Source: Polyodon spathula
Taxonomy: Eukaryota > Chordata > Actinopteri > Acipenseriformes > Polyodontidae
Assembly (NCBI RefSeq): GCF_017654505.1
Contig: NC_054537.1
Span: 70,970,118-71,034,117, forward strand
DNA length: 64,000 nt
Reading direction: 5' to 3'
The notes beneath the pieces are model-generated. The model was not told the origin of the DNA and did no database searches. It saw only the letters and a list, made by a program, of their open reading frames with translations. The number at the start of each line of letters is the position of its first letter. The first letter of the stretch is position 1. Positions 50,475 to 63,010 of this stretch are shown one piece after another. The position numbers were made by a program, and so were the translations under genes.

Positions 50475-52160
50475 ATACAATCCTGTTTAAAACCGGTTAA
50501 GCCTTTTTTATTACTACAGTAAACACAATCTTTACCTTGTCACAAGCTTCATTAAAAGGAAACACATGTGTGAATAAACGTCAATGGCCAACAATATAAA
50601 AATAAAGGCAGGTGGATGAAAACAGAACTTTATATCATTTACTTTTCTCCTCTACTCTGGTTTTCATCTACATTGAAGTGTTCAGCAGCAGCATTTCCAA
50701 ACATGTAACAGAAATGTAATCAAAGTTTAATTTGCATTATTTTGTTGTCAGAACCAGATATACCTCTTTTGTGACAAGGCATTAAAACTTTATTATCCAG
50801 ACAGGTGAAGGTTTTGTTACAAAGTGGCTGGCTTTCTGCATTACTTTTTGAACAAATTCTACCTATTTCCATCCATGCCCCAACAGCCAATAAGATTGCA
50901 GCTGAGGTCTGACTTTATAGCAGCCAATCCCTATCCATTGTAGCAATGGATGCCTGAGACTGCCATCAAGGTTTCAAAATATTCAGACATAACTAATGCC
51001 AGCAATCTGTACCTACAAGGCCTTCAAAAAGAAAGACATTTGAAAATCTCTTGAAGTGACACATATTGACTTTATTTAAAATCTGCTGAGTTCTGTATTT
51101 TATGTTCTGTATTATGGTTTATGAAGTTGTGCCCACACTGTTCTTTTATTGTGAGATGTCTTCACTACAGGGCTAGGTTGTTATGGAAATAGAATATGCT
51201 TTTCAACCACAGGATTTCTGCCAATGTTGCTTTAAGTCTTAAGAAGCAAAAGTATCTGTAGGTGAAATAATGGACAATGGTGAAGGTTTGTGGCCTATTG
51301 CATTGTGCTTTTCTAATGCAGTCAGAAATACTTACCCATATATAGAAATGATTCATATTTGAGAATCTAAATTGGTTATTTAATCACAGCTGATAAAAAG
51401 CTCTCCTTCTGGTTGGCTGTCCTCCATATATTCAAAAGCCATTGATGATAGTTGGACTGAGTATATTTTCCCAAGACACAGAACAATGCCAAGAGATAAG
51501 TCACCATGTAAAGTTCCATGTTAATTCAAATTTCCAAGCCTAATTGGCTACTTAGTTACTAAATAAATGGGCACTATAGCGGTAATTTACTTGTGCATGT
51601 AACCTTCAAGACTGCATTCAATAAAAGCAAAGATTATCAAGAACACGGTATAATATTGTATTCATTATCAATCGGTGCATGCACATGTCATATTGACTTT
51701 TTAAACACTAACCTTAAGATAACCAAGTAATATTTATATAAGAGCAAAAACCTTTTCAGTTATAAAAAATCCCCAAGTGTTGGGCCTCCTACAACCTTGA
51801 GAAATCGGGTATAAAGTAAAAACAAAATTGGAAAGGATGTGAAGGAGGATGTTAATGTGGGAACCAAAGGCAGTTGGCCAATTAAAATAAAGAGCCTCCA
51901 GGGATGGTTGTGAACCAAGAGTCCTTTCCAGTTCTAACTGGACTATTCCCTGACCAGCTTCTGTGGTTTGGCTTAAAACATAGAAGTTTATTAAACAGGC
52001 ATAATTTCTGCATTTTGAAGGCATGGAAATTAGTGGATAAGGTCATGAGTAGTGCAGATTAAGGGTTCTGTAAAGGACACTGATATTTTTTTCTGAATTA
52101 TTGAACACTCTGAAAGGGCTTTGTTTTTAACCTATGGCGAATGTGAATAGAAATGAGAAA
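50475..52160. other. Unannotated sequence
   Basis: AT-rich, no recognised repeat or coding signal. Confidence 0.4.
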
Positions 52161-52162
52161 TA

Positions 52163-52430
52163 TTATTATTTATTTATTTCTTAGCAGACGTCCTTACCCT
52201 GGGCGACTACACCTATTTTTTGAGCCTTTGTTGTCTTTCTGATCCTTGGTTAACATATTTTAGATGAAGCACTTGCAGTGAAATGTGTAGAGAGACTTTG
52301 GCTGGAGGAAGTCACAGGAGATGGTTGTTACTAGCTTCATTAAAAAGAAACAGAATTAAAGAATGAGACAACAAGATTGTGAGAGAATGGGTTTACCCAC
52401 AAACAACCATGGGATTTGAACCAGGGAGAA
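52163..52430 (-). repeat. Diverged tRNA-derived SINE with L2-like tail
   Basis: The left end on the minus strand is GGACGTCTGCTAAGAAATAA, the tail shared with the SINE at 19571-19750. The right end has TGGTTCAAATCCC, a B-box. The middle is strongly diverged. Confidence 0.5.
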
Positions 52431-52483
52431 GCTGATGATCTATGATTTATGTATTTAAAAGAATGCTTAAAGTGATTGTAGCT

Positions 52484-52486
<3 letters not shown>

Positions 52487-52549
<63 letters not shown>
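52487..52549. repeat. (TA)n microsatellite
   Basis: About 62 bases of uninterrupted TA repeat. Confidence 0.97.
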
Positions 52550-52550
<1 letters not shown>

Positions 52551-52989
52551 GGTTCTTTTGTAAAGTAACATTTATGGAATCAGGTCTCAAAATGTGCAGT
52601 TTTAAAAGAAAAACATGTCCCAGTATTTTTTATTTGAAATCATGATGAGCCTCATTTACAAAGCCTTTACCATATGCAAAACATGATTTTACTATTCCCA
52701 TTTTCTTGCAAGAGTAGCTCCTCCCAAAAGTGATAAAAACATAAATTAAAAAAAACAGAAACAGTAGTAGAACACCAAATTGGCAGTTTCTAGTTGAAAA
52801 TAATTGACCAATCTACTGGTGTGTGTAGGGTGACAATGTGACTGTCACATGATAACTTACTTCATATAACATTTCTCAGAGTGTTATGTTGATTGTTGGT
52901 GCTGGATAAATTAAACCAATGATGCTGAAAAAAGAGAGGATTAAGGAAAAAAAATAATATATATATATATATATATATCATATATATTC

Positions 52990-53947
52990 AGAATGGAGTG
53001 TGGTAACCAGCGGTGTACCACAGGGATCAGTATTAGGTCCTCTGCTATTCCTAATCTACATTAATGATTTAGATTCTGGTATAGTAAGCAAACTTGTTAA
53101 ATTTGCAGACGACACAAAAGTAGGAGGAGTGGCAAACACTGTTGCAGCAGCAAAGGTCATTCAAAATGATCTAGACAAGATTCAGAACTGGGCAGACACA
53201 TGGCAAATGACATTTAATAGAGAAAAGTGTAAGGTACTGCACGCAGGAAATAAAAATGTACATTATAAATATCATATGGGAGATATTGAAATTGGAGAAG
53301 GAATCTATGAAAAAGACCTAGGAGTTTTTGTTGACTCAGAAATGTCTTCATCTAGACAATGTGGGGAAGCTATAAAAAAGGCTAACAAGATGCTCGGATA
53401 CATTGTGAAAAGTGTTGAATTTAAATCAAGGGAAGTAATGTTAAAACTGTACAATGCACTAGTAAGACCTCATCTCGCTATAAAAAAGATATTGCTGCTC
53501 TAGAAAGAGTGCAAAGAAGAGCGACCAGAATTATTCCGGGCTTAAAAGGCATGTCATATGCAGACAGGCTAAAAGAATTGAATCTGTTCAGTCTTGAACA
53601 AAGAAGACTACGTGGCGACCTAATTCAAGCATTCAAAATTCTAAAAGGTATTGACAGTGTCGACCCAAGGGACTTTTTCAGCCTGAAAAAAGAAACAAGG
53701 ACCAGGGGTCACAAATGGAGTTTAGAAAAAGGGGCATTCAGAACAGAAAATAGGAGACACTTTTTTACACAGACAATTGTCAGGGTCTGGAATCAACTCC
53801 CCAGTAATGTTGTTGAAGCTTACACCCTGTGATCCTTCAAGAAGCTGCTTGATGAGATTTTGGGATCAATAAGCTACTAACAACCAAACGAGCAAGATGG
53901 GCCGAATGGCCTCCTCTCGTTTGTAAACTTTCTTATGTTCTTATGTT

Positions 53948-53950
<3 letters not shown>
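52990..53950 (+). mobile_element. CR1-like LINE, 5'-truncated, two frames
   Basis: The first frame (about 52997-53480) starts inside the reverse-transcriptase domain. It contains SGVPQGSVLGPLLFLIYIND, then KFADDTK with the catalytic FADD box, WQMTFNREKCKVLH, YEKDLGVFVD and KANKMLGYI. At about 53476 roughly ten codons are lost (expected after ALVRPHL) and the frame shifts. The second frame (53486-53832) continues ERVQRRATRIIPGL, YADRLKELNLFSLEQRRLRG and FFTQTIVRVWNQLPSNVVEA to a stop. The 3' end has GGGCCGAATGGCCTCCTCTC and three copies of TTCTTATG. An 8-bp tandem 3' terminus without poly-A is characteristic of CR1. It is inactive but little diverged in its coding parts. Confidence 0.9.
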
Positions 53951-54001
<51 letters not shown>

Positions 54002-54013
54002 ATATATATATAT
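53950..54013. repeat. (TA)n microsatellite at the LINE 3' end
   Basis: About 63 bases of TA repeat. A shorter TA run (52956-52988) borders the LINE on its other side. Confidence 0.97.
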
Positions 54014-54740
54014 CAGCTTTGTGATGTGAAAATAACGACTTGCCCCATAGGGTAGAATGGCTCATTGATGCATTGGGTCCCTAAATAGTGGCAGTGAAAA
54101 CATTTAACATTAGATTTTGGGCTTGACATTGGCTGAATTCAAGAGAAGGGAACTAAATTCTATGAGTCTAGTTGGTCTGGTCACAGTTCAAGTTTTCATA
54201 CAGGCCACTGTTTTTTCTATGCAGCCTTCAGGGTTTCTACCATCATTCTGCATCTTTTTGCGTGCAACATGAGAGATCAAGGTCCCAAGATGTTAGATAC
54301 CTACAGCACAGGAGGCAGGGACTTTCTATGTTGTATTTAAATGTCTATTTTTCTAAAATAATTTATAAATAATATGTCAAAAATAGTTTTATGACGAAGT
54401 TGAAAATCCTGGAGGCTGTCGCTTCATCCACTCCTCCAACCCGATTGCTTATGAATGTTAAAATACAGAAGTCACTTATAGGTTATCACTATAACAAGTC
54501 TGAGATAAATAGGTTAATTGAAGTGTAAACATGCAACGAGAAGTCTGCCTGGGAGTTAGGTGGTTTTTAAAGCATGTTGTTGAGATAAATAATACATACT
54601 GTACAATTAAGGCAGACATGTTAAGAATATTTAGCAAGCTGCCATTTAAAAATGTTCTGTATTGTTTACCCATTTAGCTGCCACTTGAAGTGTATGAGAA
54701 AGATGCCAATTTTGATAATATTTGTTATTATTAAAACAAT
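54014..54740. other. Unannotated sequence
   Basis: No recognised gene or repeat. Confidence 0.4.
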
Positions 54741-54744
54741 AACA

Positions 54745-54872
54745 AATATGTCGGATGGCACCTCGCTCGTCCCTGCCAAACAATGAATAAACAAAAATTG
54801 GCCTTCGCCATCATATATAATAATAAATCATAATAACAGCACACATACATAGGGGTGGGACACTCCGCCACA
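54745..54872 (-). repeat. LTR-end fragment related to the 49.8-kb LTR
   Basis: On the minus strand it begins TGTGGCGGAGTGTCCCACCC and continues CTATGTATGTGTGCTGTTAT. This parallels TGTGACAAAGTGCCCGCCCC then TGTGTATATTATCTGTTA at the start of the 49843-50469 LTR. The rest is missing or unalignable, and no target duplication was found. Confidence 0.5.
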
Positions 54873-57800
54873 AAGCAATACAATCTTGATTTATTAGGTA
54901 ATGCCCAATAAAGATGGTTTTAGTGTGGTTAGAAACTTAGCAGTGACTTTACTGTGAAAATCATAAAATTACATTTTGAATGTTTCAATTTTCTTCTGTT
55001 TAGTTTTTTAAAATCTAGACAGTCCATCTGAATGGATGAAAGTTCTAAGGTTTCTACTATAGGGTTATAGGATGACGAATGCCTGTGCATGTGGGTAATA
55101 GTGTCACGAGTAGAAATAAACTGCAACTGCTGACATAACCCATACACAGGCGCTCACAGTCCTATACCTATTAAATACTTCTTTATTCTTAATATACCAT
55201 GTTGTTTTCTGTTTGTTTATTCTATTGGGATTTTAATTTTCAAAGGGAGAAAAGGACAGATGAAGATAATATGTCCCATTCTGATGTCACCGTTTTGAAT
55301 TGACTTTGTAGCTGAAGGAAGTTCTAAAAGGTGCCTAATATATATTTTTTTTAATTAAATGATATCAGCAGTAGTGATATTGAGAATAAAGTACAGTAAT
55401 AAGATCATATGGAAAGGCTGATGTCATCAATTGGGTTTCTTTGTGATCAGGCATCCAGCAGGCAAATGTGTGCTCCGACTGGCCAAAAGATCCTCAGTAG
55501 TCTCTAGTTAACTTTGCGGGTGACCCTTATATGACAGGAGCCAAGAGTTTAAGCAGTCAGCGATGAGGTCATCTAATTGGATATTCTAAATTTGGGGTGA
55601 AAATCTAGGAATATTTTTTAGATCTGAAGAAATTAGTCCTATGTTTTTATATTTCAAACATGCTCTGTGCAATGTGGTACAGTTTTGACAAAACAACTTG
55701 AAAAAATCAAATACAACCAAGGTCCAAAATCCTATGGATGTACCATATGAATAGCTTATGGACTTAGTTTGTAGGTGGGTCAAATCAGATACAACTGACA
55801 ATGTTACCCTAATAACTTGAGTATGGATTTACAAAACAATCTGAAATTTGGTAGAAAGTCAGAAACCTGTTTAAATCAGTTGGACTAAAAGTTGCATTTT
55901 ACAGTAAAAAGAAAACATATGTATTGTGACAGATAACTCCTTATATTTTAAATTAACATGCAAAATTGTTAGTTGTGCAAAGAACCCAGCTATGTTTCAG
56001 TATTTCATGAATGAATCCTTGCTGTTCTTTCCACTAAGCTCAAGCATTGCATTTCTTTGCTTCAGTGTGGGGTGGAGATTTTTGTAAACTCGGCAAGACC
56101 TGTTAGCGATAAGCAGCTCCGAGAGAATGCAATGGATTAAAATTGTATCTATTAGGCTGTCATAAGCTAGCCTATTAAATAAAACCTCTCATATCTTATC
56201 TATGTAGTTGTTTACTTCAATACAACCCTGATCATTCGCCTCTTGGCTACTGAAGAGGGCATTCTTTAATGAGAGACAAATTCCATTATGTTACGGAAAT
56301 GCATGCTACAGGGAGGGATTACTGATATTATGGTATGGTTCTGAATGGTATCATTCAGAACTTGAGTATGCAGCATAGAAAACAAGCAGTATGACCAAAG
56401 CATGAACTGAGAAAAAGGTTTATTCAGTCAACATTAAATTGCATTGTGCACACTAGCTGATTTTCTTTTAACCTGTAACTGCTGGGGCGGGTCAAATGAT
56501 CCATGCAAACCATATTTAAAAAAAAAAAAAAAAAAAAGTGTTTGTTTTCTTAAGCAGTATTTTTTTCTCAGCATGATCTGCAGGTAAAAGCAAGTTACTC
56601 ACTTGTGTACAGCATTTTCTGATGTCTTAATTGGCATTCTGTAGGTCTGATTCTGTTTGTGGTGGTATTTATGTCATTTCACCCCAGTAATTAATGGTTT
56701 TACAGGTCATGGCATTATAAGCATCTGCATTTATTGAGTCTTTACAATATATGTTTGTGTAACAAGGGTTGTTAGCCAATTAATTAACCTTAGCAACAAG
56801 AACTTTTCCTAAATTAGGTGATAGTGTCAAAGATAAGGTAGAGTCTCTTAAGGATATAGATTCAGCATGAAATTTATTTCCCTTCGGCGATATATTTCTG
56901 TCCCTGAAGAAATATATCAGAACCCAAACCATGGTAAAATATCTAATAGACTCTTAGGGAAACGTGTTTTATTTATTTATTTATTTTTAATGGAGTGGGT
57001 TTTGATAGGGCCAGATCGGGGGCAGTCAAAGATAGACAAGATGTTCATTACAATAAATAATGGAAAGCCTTCCAAAAGTGAAGTATTGGTGATAATAGGG
57101 TTGCCTCTCTCATAATTATAGTGGTTGTTTGGTAAAGTTCACGTTACTTGACACCAACCAAATAAAATTCATACATAAATCCTCTGGACATCTTGAATAT
57201 ACATAATTAGGAAGGGCGGGGGATTTTGTATCCTCTTAAGGTATTTAGAGAGATAATTAAAGGCCTACAACAAAAATAAAAAAATAAAAATTATAGTTTT
57301 AGTAGGCGCATTACATACTATACAGTGTAAAACCTAACAGTCATTAAAACTTTAAAAACAAAATGATCAAACACTCGTGAAAAAAAAAAACAACCATAAA
57401 ACAATGCTACCTGTTGCAACACAACTACCTACCAAAAAGATGACATGATTTACATTTTAGGTCTGAAACAACAAAAGAAAGTTAACACTTCCTAGACATC
57501 GGTGGTATGCCTCACACATGCCTGTTATGCCTAGAGTCTATATACTTCTGGAACTGTGTTCAATATTGACAAAAAGCCATTCTTATAAGAAAGTTATTTT
57601 CTTGAAAAAACTAGTTATTGTATGGCCTACATTAGCATTTAGTTAAAGTTCAAAGGAAGCTTGTGCATTTGACCAGAGGGACTGCACTCTATAATGGTGG
57701 TTAACTTGATGTCTGGTCGATATTTTACAAATTAATTATATTTACTGACATTTTATTGTAATCTCAGGCCTTGCATAATTTTATAGACTTCAAGAATGCA

Positions 57801-58220
57801 AAATGATAATACCACAAACGGAATATACACTTTCCATTCATTTAATCAGCTATCAATAACTCAGTGGTGTTTAACATGGCCATTTTTCCTTTGTCACCAG
57901 GATCACTAGGCTTTTTAATTTCCAATTAATAAATATCCCCTGTGCCCATTAACAAGTCCACAACACTTTCTGTGCCAAATTACAGATATAATTGAACATG
58001 TGTTGCCTCAGAACGTTCAATTAATTAAACCAGGCTGTGAAGCAAAAGAGAAGAACAAGGAATGAAGCCCAGTCCCAAGCCCCAACATTAAAATGCTCAA
58101 ATAAAACCAACTAATGTTAGATAGAATAAGTAATAGGATAAACATAATATTACATTCAGGGTTTGTAGTGATTTCTAGCAATATTGCTGTGGGGGAAAAA
58201 AAAACAAACCAAAAAAAAAC
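54873..58220. other. Long stretch without recognisable genes
   Basis: AT-rich, mostly unique-looking DNA. A poly-A run lies at about 56518-56537, and a small GATATATTTCT...AGAAATATATC hairpin lies at 56889-56918. The part at 57740-58040 has the texture of conserved non-coding sequence, with many TTAATTAA-like words and no repeats, but this cannot be tested here. Confidence 0.35.
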
Positions 58221-58292
58221 CCATTAAAGGCAGAATAACCAAAACTTTGAAAAAGTCAAATATATTTCCAACAACCCACTAAGCATTTAAAC

Positions 58293-59930
58293 TTGAATAA
58301 GTATGAAAAATACACCTTCCAGAACATACAGAGACATGATGACATAATGAAATTTGCGGACAAAGGAGGAGCTGTAGTAGTCTGGAGTAAGGATCTTTAT
58401 ATAGAAGACGCAACAAAAAAACTTTCCGACACTAACTTCTACATGAAAGTCCCAAATGATCTTATACAACTTCCTCAAACAACAATCACGTCTACCATCA
58501 GGACTGCCATCTCTAATAACTTACTACCAAAATCTGCATCTAATCTAACTGTGGAAAACCCTTGTTGTAGCTGTTTCTATTTGCTTCCAAAAATTCACAA
58601 GCTTGCCAACCCTGGTCGTCCCATTGTATCAGCATGCTGATGCTCCATTTCAGTTTCTTGATGATACTTTCAAACCCATTGTAGAATCTCTACCTACATA
58701 TGTCAGACTAGTCATTTTTTTTGCAAATACTAGATAATTTTGCCTTGCATGGAAAAAATGAAAATCTCATTCTTTTCACATATCAAAAGCCTCTGCACAG
58801 TTATCCCCAGCAGTGATCGTTTACAAGCACTGAAGCACTTCCCTGATAAACGGACAGTAAAAGAACCTGCAACCAGTATTCTTTTAAAACTTGCAGAACT
58901 TATACTCTCTTTGAATGGTTTTTCCTTTAATGGAGATTTTTATAAACAAGAAAGAGGTGTCATCATGTGCACTAAAAGTATTTTTTTAATAGGATGGATT
59001 GAAAATAAAGCTTTTCAAAAGTACAGAGGAAATATATTGATGATATATTCAGCGTCTTAATTAACACCAATGAAGAATTAAATGATTTCACTAATTTTAT
59101 TGACCAGTTCCATCCAGCTCTCAGGTATCTATGGAACATCTCTAAAAATTTATAATTTTTAAACCTCATCAGCTTCTAATTCTACCATCAACACCACCAT
59201 CTTCTACAGAGAAACAGACTCTCATTCATACCTGAGATACGATTCTTCACATCCGAAAGCTTGTCGTGACTCCATTCCATATTCCCAGTTATTAAGACTA
59301 AGACGCATTGGCAGTGATGATAGTGATTTTAAACAAAACAAATGAGATGCATTTTTCAGAAACTGGTTTTCTAGAGACAACCATTAGAGAAGCTCAGTTG
59401 CATGTATCTACGATAAACAGAAAGGATGCTTTGTACAAAAGCAAAACAGAGAATACTAATAATCGTATCCCCCTTGTTCTTACCTATCATTCTGTGACAA
59501 AAAAATACAACATATCATATAAACAAATTTCAGTATTCCCCAACAAGATCCCTCTACAGCTCCTATTTTCAATAATCCACCATTGCTGTCTTACAAAAGA
59601 GACAAATCTAAGAGAATATTTAGTCCATAGTATCATGCGACACAGTTGTGACAATCTTAAAGGCTAATTTCCATGCAACCGGTCATGCTGTGCTACTTGA
59701 AAATACATCCTCTACACTGTAATCAAAGGGGCAAAATCTTCATTCACTATTCATGAGACTTTTACTTCCACCAAATAGTATACTGCATTGGTTGTATGAA
59801 GTGTAACAAACTACATCTCAGAAACAAAACCGCGTTTAGCTGATTGCTTTGTGGAACATCTAAGAAGTATAAGAATTAACACCTCTACATTTCCTGTTCC
59901 AGGCAAATTTTACATACCCTTACAGGTAAA
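58293..59930 (+). mobile_element. Penelope-like element (Neptune type), broken ORF with RT and GIY-YIG remnants
   Basis: In order, in several frames: KFADKGGAVVVWSKDLYI and FYLLPKIHKLANPGRPIVSA (58293-58640) are the N-terminal and RT motifs typical of Penelope-like elements. ALKHFPDKRTVKEP and LSLNGFSFNGDFYKQERGV follow (58740-59060). The catalytic YIDDIFSVLI is present in a different frame near 59030-59065. A basic LRRIGSDDSDFKQ segment and REYLVHSIMRHSCDNLKG (to 59667) come next. After another shift (59780-59890), YCIGCMKCNKL and ETKPRLADCFVEHLRSIRI are the start and core of a GIY-YIG endonuclease domain. In life these enzymes copy the element RNA and nick the target. Multiple stops and frameshifts make this copy dead. 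Confidence 0.85.
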
Positions 59931-59974
59931 AGCTGCTACTCTGCTTTACCAGTCGTACTTGGTGGTTAGACATG

Positions 59975-60015
59975 ATTCTGAGCTACACTGAGGCCACGTG
60001 GGTGATTTAAACTTC
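59975..60015 (+). repeat. Possible decayed hammerhead motif downstream of the Penelope-like ORF
   Basis: ACACTGAGGCCACGTGGGTGATTTAAAC could be a degraded CTGATGA / stem II / GAAAC core, with three bases missing from the first box and the second box changed. The position just after the GIY-YIG region is where a terminal repeat with hammerhead is expected. The sequence match alone is weak. Confidence 0.25.
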
Positions 60016-60173
60016 TGAGTTTTAAGAAGTCCCCAATGTGAAGAATAAAATTATACAAAGTGAACCTAAACGTCAATAAGAATACATTCATTGGGAGAAT
60101 ACATTTGCCAAAAATGATAGTAGTTCTGTCAAAATGGGAAGTTAATAAATGGAGAAAATCCAAGATGCTAACC

Positions 60174-60624
60174 TTAGAGTAAGCAGCGGGGTTCTGAAAA
60201 GTATAACATTATAAGTCCCCAGGTGTTGCTACAACTGTTATAATGTACCTGGGATTTTTCTTTTCATTGTTAACATTCTGAGAAGTTTTTACACTTAAGT
60301 CTGGCTGCTGTAGTGCCCTGGAGTTTGAGATCTGTCATCTAAATCACTGCAGAAAGAGTGATTTTCAAAAAACCAAAAAAAACATAACAAGTGGCTTTTC
60401 TTTTCCATACCACATAATGGATCGTTATTGCTGTGTTATCTGTTTGACAATGTGGGCAATAATCTTTACACTATCAGTGCATAAGAGTGACCATTTAGAA
60501 ACAGACTTCTCAATGTAAAAAGTTAACAATGAAAAAAAAATTACAGGCAAGTTATTTAAACAGTTGTAGCAACAGTTGGGGACGTGTAATGATATTTTTT
60601 GGATCCCCGCTACTTACTCTTTAA
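60174..60624. mobile_element. piggyBac-like MITE, copy A
   Basis: The left end TTAGAGTAAGCAGCGGGGTT and the reverse complement of the right end TTAAAGAGTAAGTAGCGGGG are terminal inverted repeats of about 65 bp, continuing through GTCCCCA...GTTGCTACAACTGTT. A TTAA (60621-60624) on the right and TTAG (60174-60177) on the left fit the TTAA target of piggyBac elements. Inside lies CATAATGGATCGTTATTGCT and GTTTGACAATGTGGGCAATA, shared with copy B. It is 451 bp and non-coding. Confidence 0.7.
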
Positions 60625-61471
60625 GCTGGTTGGGGGTGGGGTGTCTAAGGGGGAGATTACCTAGGATAGATGCATAACACAATAAGATGGTTACACATAT
60701 CCAGAGGTATTCCAGTACTTACTCAAAGACTGATACATGGACATGAGATAAAATTGCATTACTGAACAGTATAATTGTGGTTGTAAAACAGGATGTAGAA
60801 GTACAAAAAAAAAAAAAATGCTTTGATTCCGGTATTATATAAACTGTTTCAAGTTACTTTACTGTGCTATTATGGATCTAATGTCTTTATAATCTTAAAT
60901 AATTATACCATATGTTGTTGAAATATGCATGCCACTCTTTGGACTCCTGCTAACTCAAGTTGTCTATGCTTCACATACACCTCCCCTCCAGGTATTTCAA
61001 GAAGACCACATGGGAGGCACTTAGACTCTGCCTTGTTTCTCCTAGACAGCATATCCTCATAACCTAAAAAGCATTGTCACCAGCCACATGCAAGCCTATC
61101 TATTCCAATTATAAAAGGAAAAAAACCACAAGCTCCTGGGAGGCACTCACCAGACTGATGTGTCAAGCAAATCAATCAATGGAAAATGTAGGCATGTTAG
61201 ATTTCCTGAGTTGGGAATATGGTTGTTAAGCACAGAGCTTTACTTCTCCACTTGTATTCAAGCTTGGTTGCTAACACACAGATGGTTAGGGTGAAAAAAC
61301 AAGGAACAGATCCAGATTTCTGTGATTCTAAATCATTCAAAATGTCTCTTTTTTTATAGTTATGATGGGCTCTTTCAGAGAGAAATGTATGAGACACATT
61401 TATAATTTAATGTTTTAGCTATGACTGTGTAGATTGTGACATTACTTCAATTTATTTAATGAAGTACCACC
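60625..61471. other. Unannotated sequence between the two MITE copies
   Basis: No recognised gene or repeat apart from a poly-A run at about 60806-60819. Confidence 0.4.
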
Positions 61472-61625
61472 TTAAAGAATAAGTAGCGGGGTTCCAAAAA
61501 TGACATCAAAAGTGCTCTGGCTTTTCTGTTCTGCACCACATCATGAATCGTTATTGCTGTGTCACCTGTTTGACAATGTGGGAAATAAGTCCTATTTCTT
61601 TCTATAGTGTAGAAAGATATACATG
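61472..61625 (+). mobile_element. piggyBac-like MITE, copy B (truncated)
   Basis: It starts TTAAAGAATAAGTAGCGGGG. It jumps after about 35 bp to the internal part shared with copy A (GTGCTCTGGCTTTTCTGTTC, ATGAATCGTTATTGCTGTGT, CCTGTTTGACAATGTGGGAAATAA). The right terminal repeat is absent. It lies 850 bp from copy A in the same orientation. Confidence 0.7.
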
Positions 61626-61635
61626 ACACACGTAT

Positions 61636-61684
61636 ATATAATATATATATAATATATATATATAATATATATATATATAATATA
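61636..61684. repeat. Interrupted (TA)n microsatellite
   Basis: TA repeat broken by regular ATAATATAT steps. Confidence 0.9.
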
Positions 61685-62814
61685 GTGCTTTTTTGCCCAT
61701 TTACCTCAATTTAACCCCTTGTTTATTAAATATTTTGGTATTATAGGGAAAAAAATAGATAATTGTCTCCTCTATTAAAAAAAAGAGGGGAAAAAAGATT
61801 TTTAAAACAAAAACAATGCTCATTGACTGTGTGCATTTCATCTTCATTTTAACTGCAAACATTGGTTTCTGTAATGGTGACTGTCAAGATATTACATTAA
61901 ATGTCCTGACTGACTCCAGTATTGGTTTTGATTAATTAGCTGTTAGTTAGTCGGCTGTAAAATAAGTACAAGCAAAGATTAACCTTATTTTGAAATGGCA
62001 AAAATGTGACCTGTCAATATTTCAAAAAGGCCTAAAATCCCAGAAGACATCTACTGATAGGTCTGTCTGTGTCTTGACGTATGTACATAGAAGGCTTGTC
62101 TCTAGAGGCACTGGGGAACAGGTTGGGAATGCCTTTCCCAGACGATGGTCAAGTTCATCAAATAAAAATCCAAATTGGATTGACATGTGGGTCATTGGGC
62201 AGATGAAGGTTATGTGGCAGTTTCAGCCAGGACTGTTAGATCAAGCGGACAATGCCATCATCCATTTATCCAGAGGGAATCAGGGACTGATCTGAAAGCA
62301 TGAAAGCACAGCAGGGAATTTAAACATGTCACTTGACATGAACAATTACCTGACCTCTAACTGAGGATCTATCGGATTAAATTGACCAAGTCTCCCTACA
62401 AGAGCAACCCAACCACACATTTTGGCAGGATATACTATGCTAATGGCAGTCAATGCAATTTCAGATTTGAAATGATTTATTGGACATTGAACACCTACTT
62501 AAAGAGAAGGTATATATTTTTAAGACTAATTCTAAGTGTACACTATATCCAGTTGAAGTCATAAATAAAATAATGAGAAATCTGCACTTGTTACAACTAC
62601 AGTACTTGCAAGTTCTGACTTCTATAACTGCAATGGAATACAAGTATCTCTATTATGAGTAAACAGTTCTTGATATAGAGTGGGTCCTAAAATAAAAAAA
62701 AAACAAAAAAAAAAACATAAGCTTAGCTTATGCCATGCTAAACAATATTTAAAACTAGTTTTCTTGCATTATTACTGGATCTCACATGATTGTGATGAGA
62801 ATTTTTGGTTATTG
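61685..62814. other. Unannotated sequence
   Basis: A 101-codon frame at 61990-62295 and shorter ones show no recognisable domain or repeat family. Confidence 0.4.
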
Positions 62815-63010
62815 TTAAATTTACATTATTTCAGGATATAAAGAGGACACTGAATGGTTGATCGTGGTCTACGGTCTTTATTTGCCACAGGAGGATGTCC
62901 CAGTAAATGTCCCAGTTTATGTAAGGACATCCTCCTAAGGCGAATAAAAACCCTATACCATGAATGATCATTCAATATTCCATTTATACCACAAGTATAT
63001 TGTAAATCAA
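62815..63010. repeat. Long imperfect palindrome
   Basis: The central arms TTTATTTGCCACAGGAGGATGTCC-type (62878-62901) and GGACATCCTCCTAAGGCGAATAAA (62925-62948) pair with few mismatches around a 23-base loop. Pairing continues outwards more loosely (GAATG.TGATC..GGT with its inverse, then ATATAAA with TTTATA). The full structure spans about 195 bp with arms near 90 bp. A palindromic MITE is the likeliest source; a small-RNA precursor is possible but untested. Confidence 0.75.

Noticed and set aside
61990..62295. 101-codon frame with Trp-rich end
   Set aside because: A short LSRGNQGLI-type end looked transposase-like, but no catalytic or DNA-binding motif of Tc1, hAT or Harbinger could be placed.
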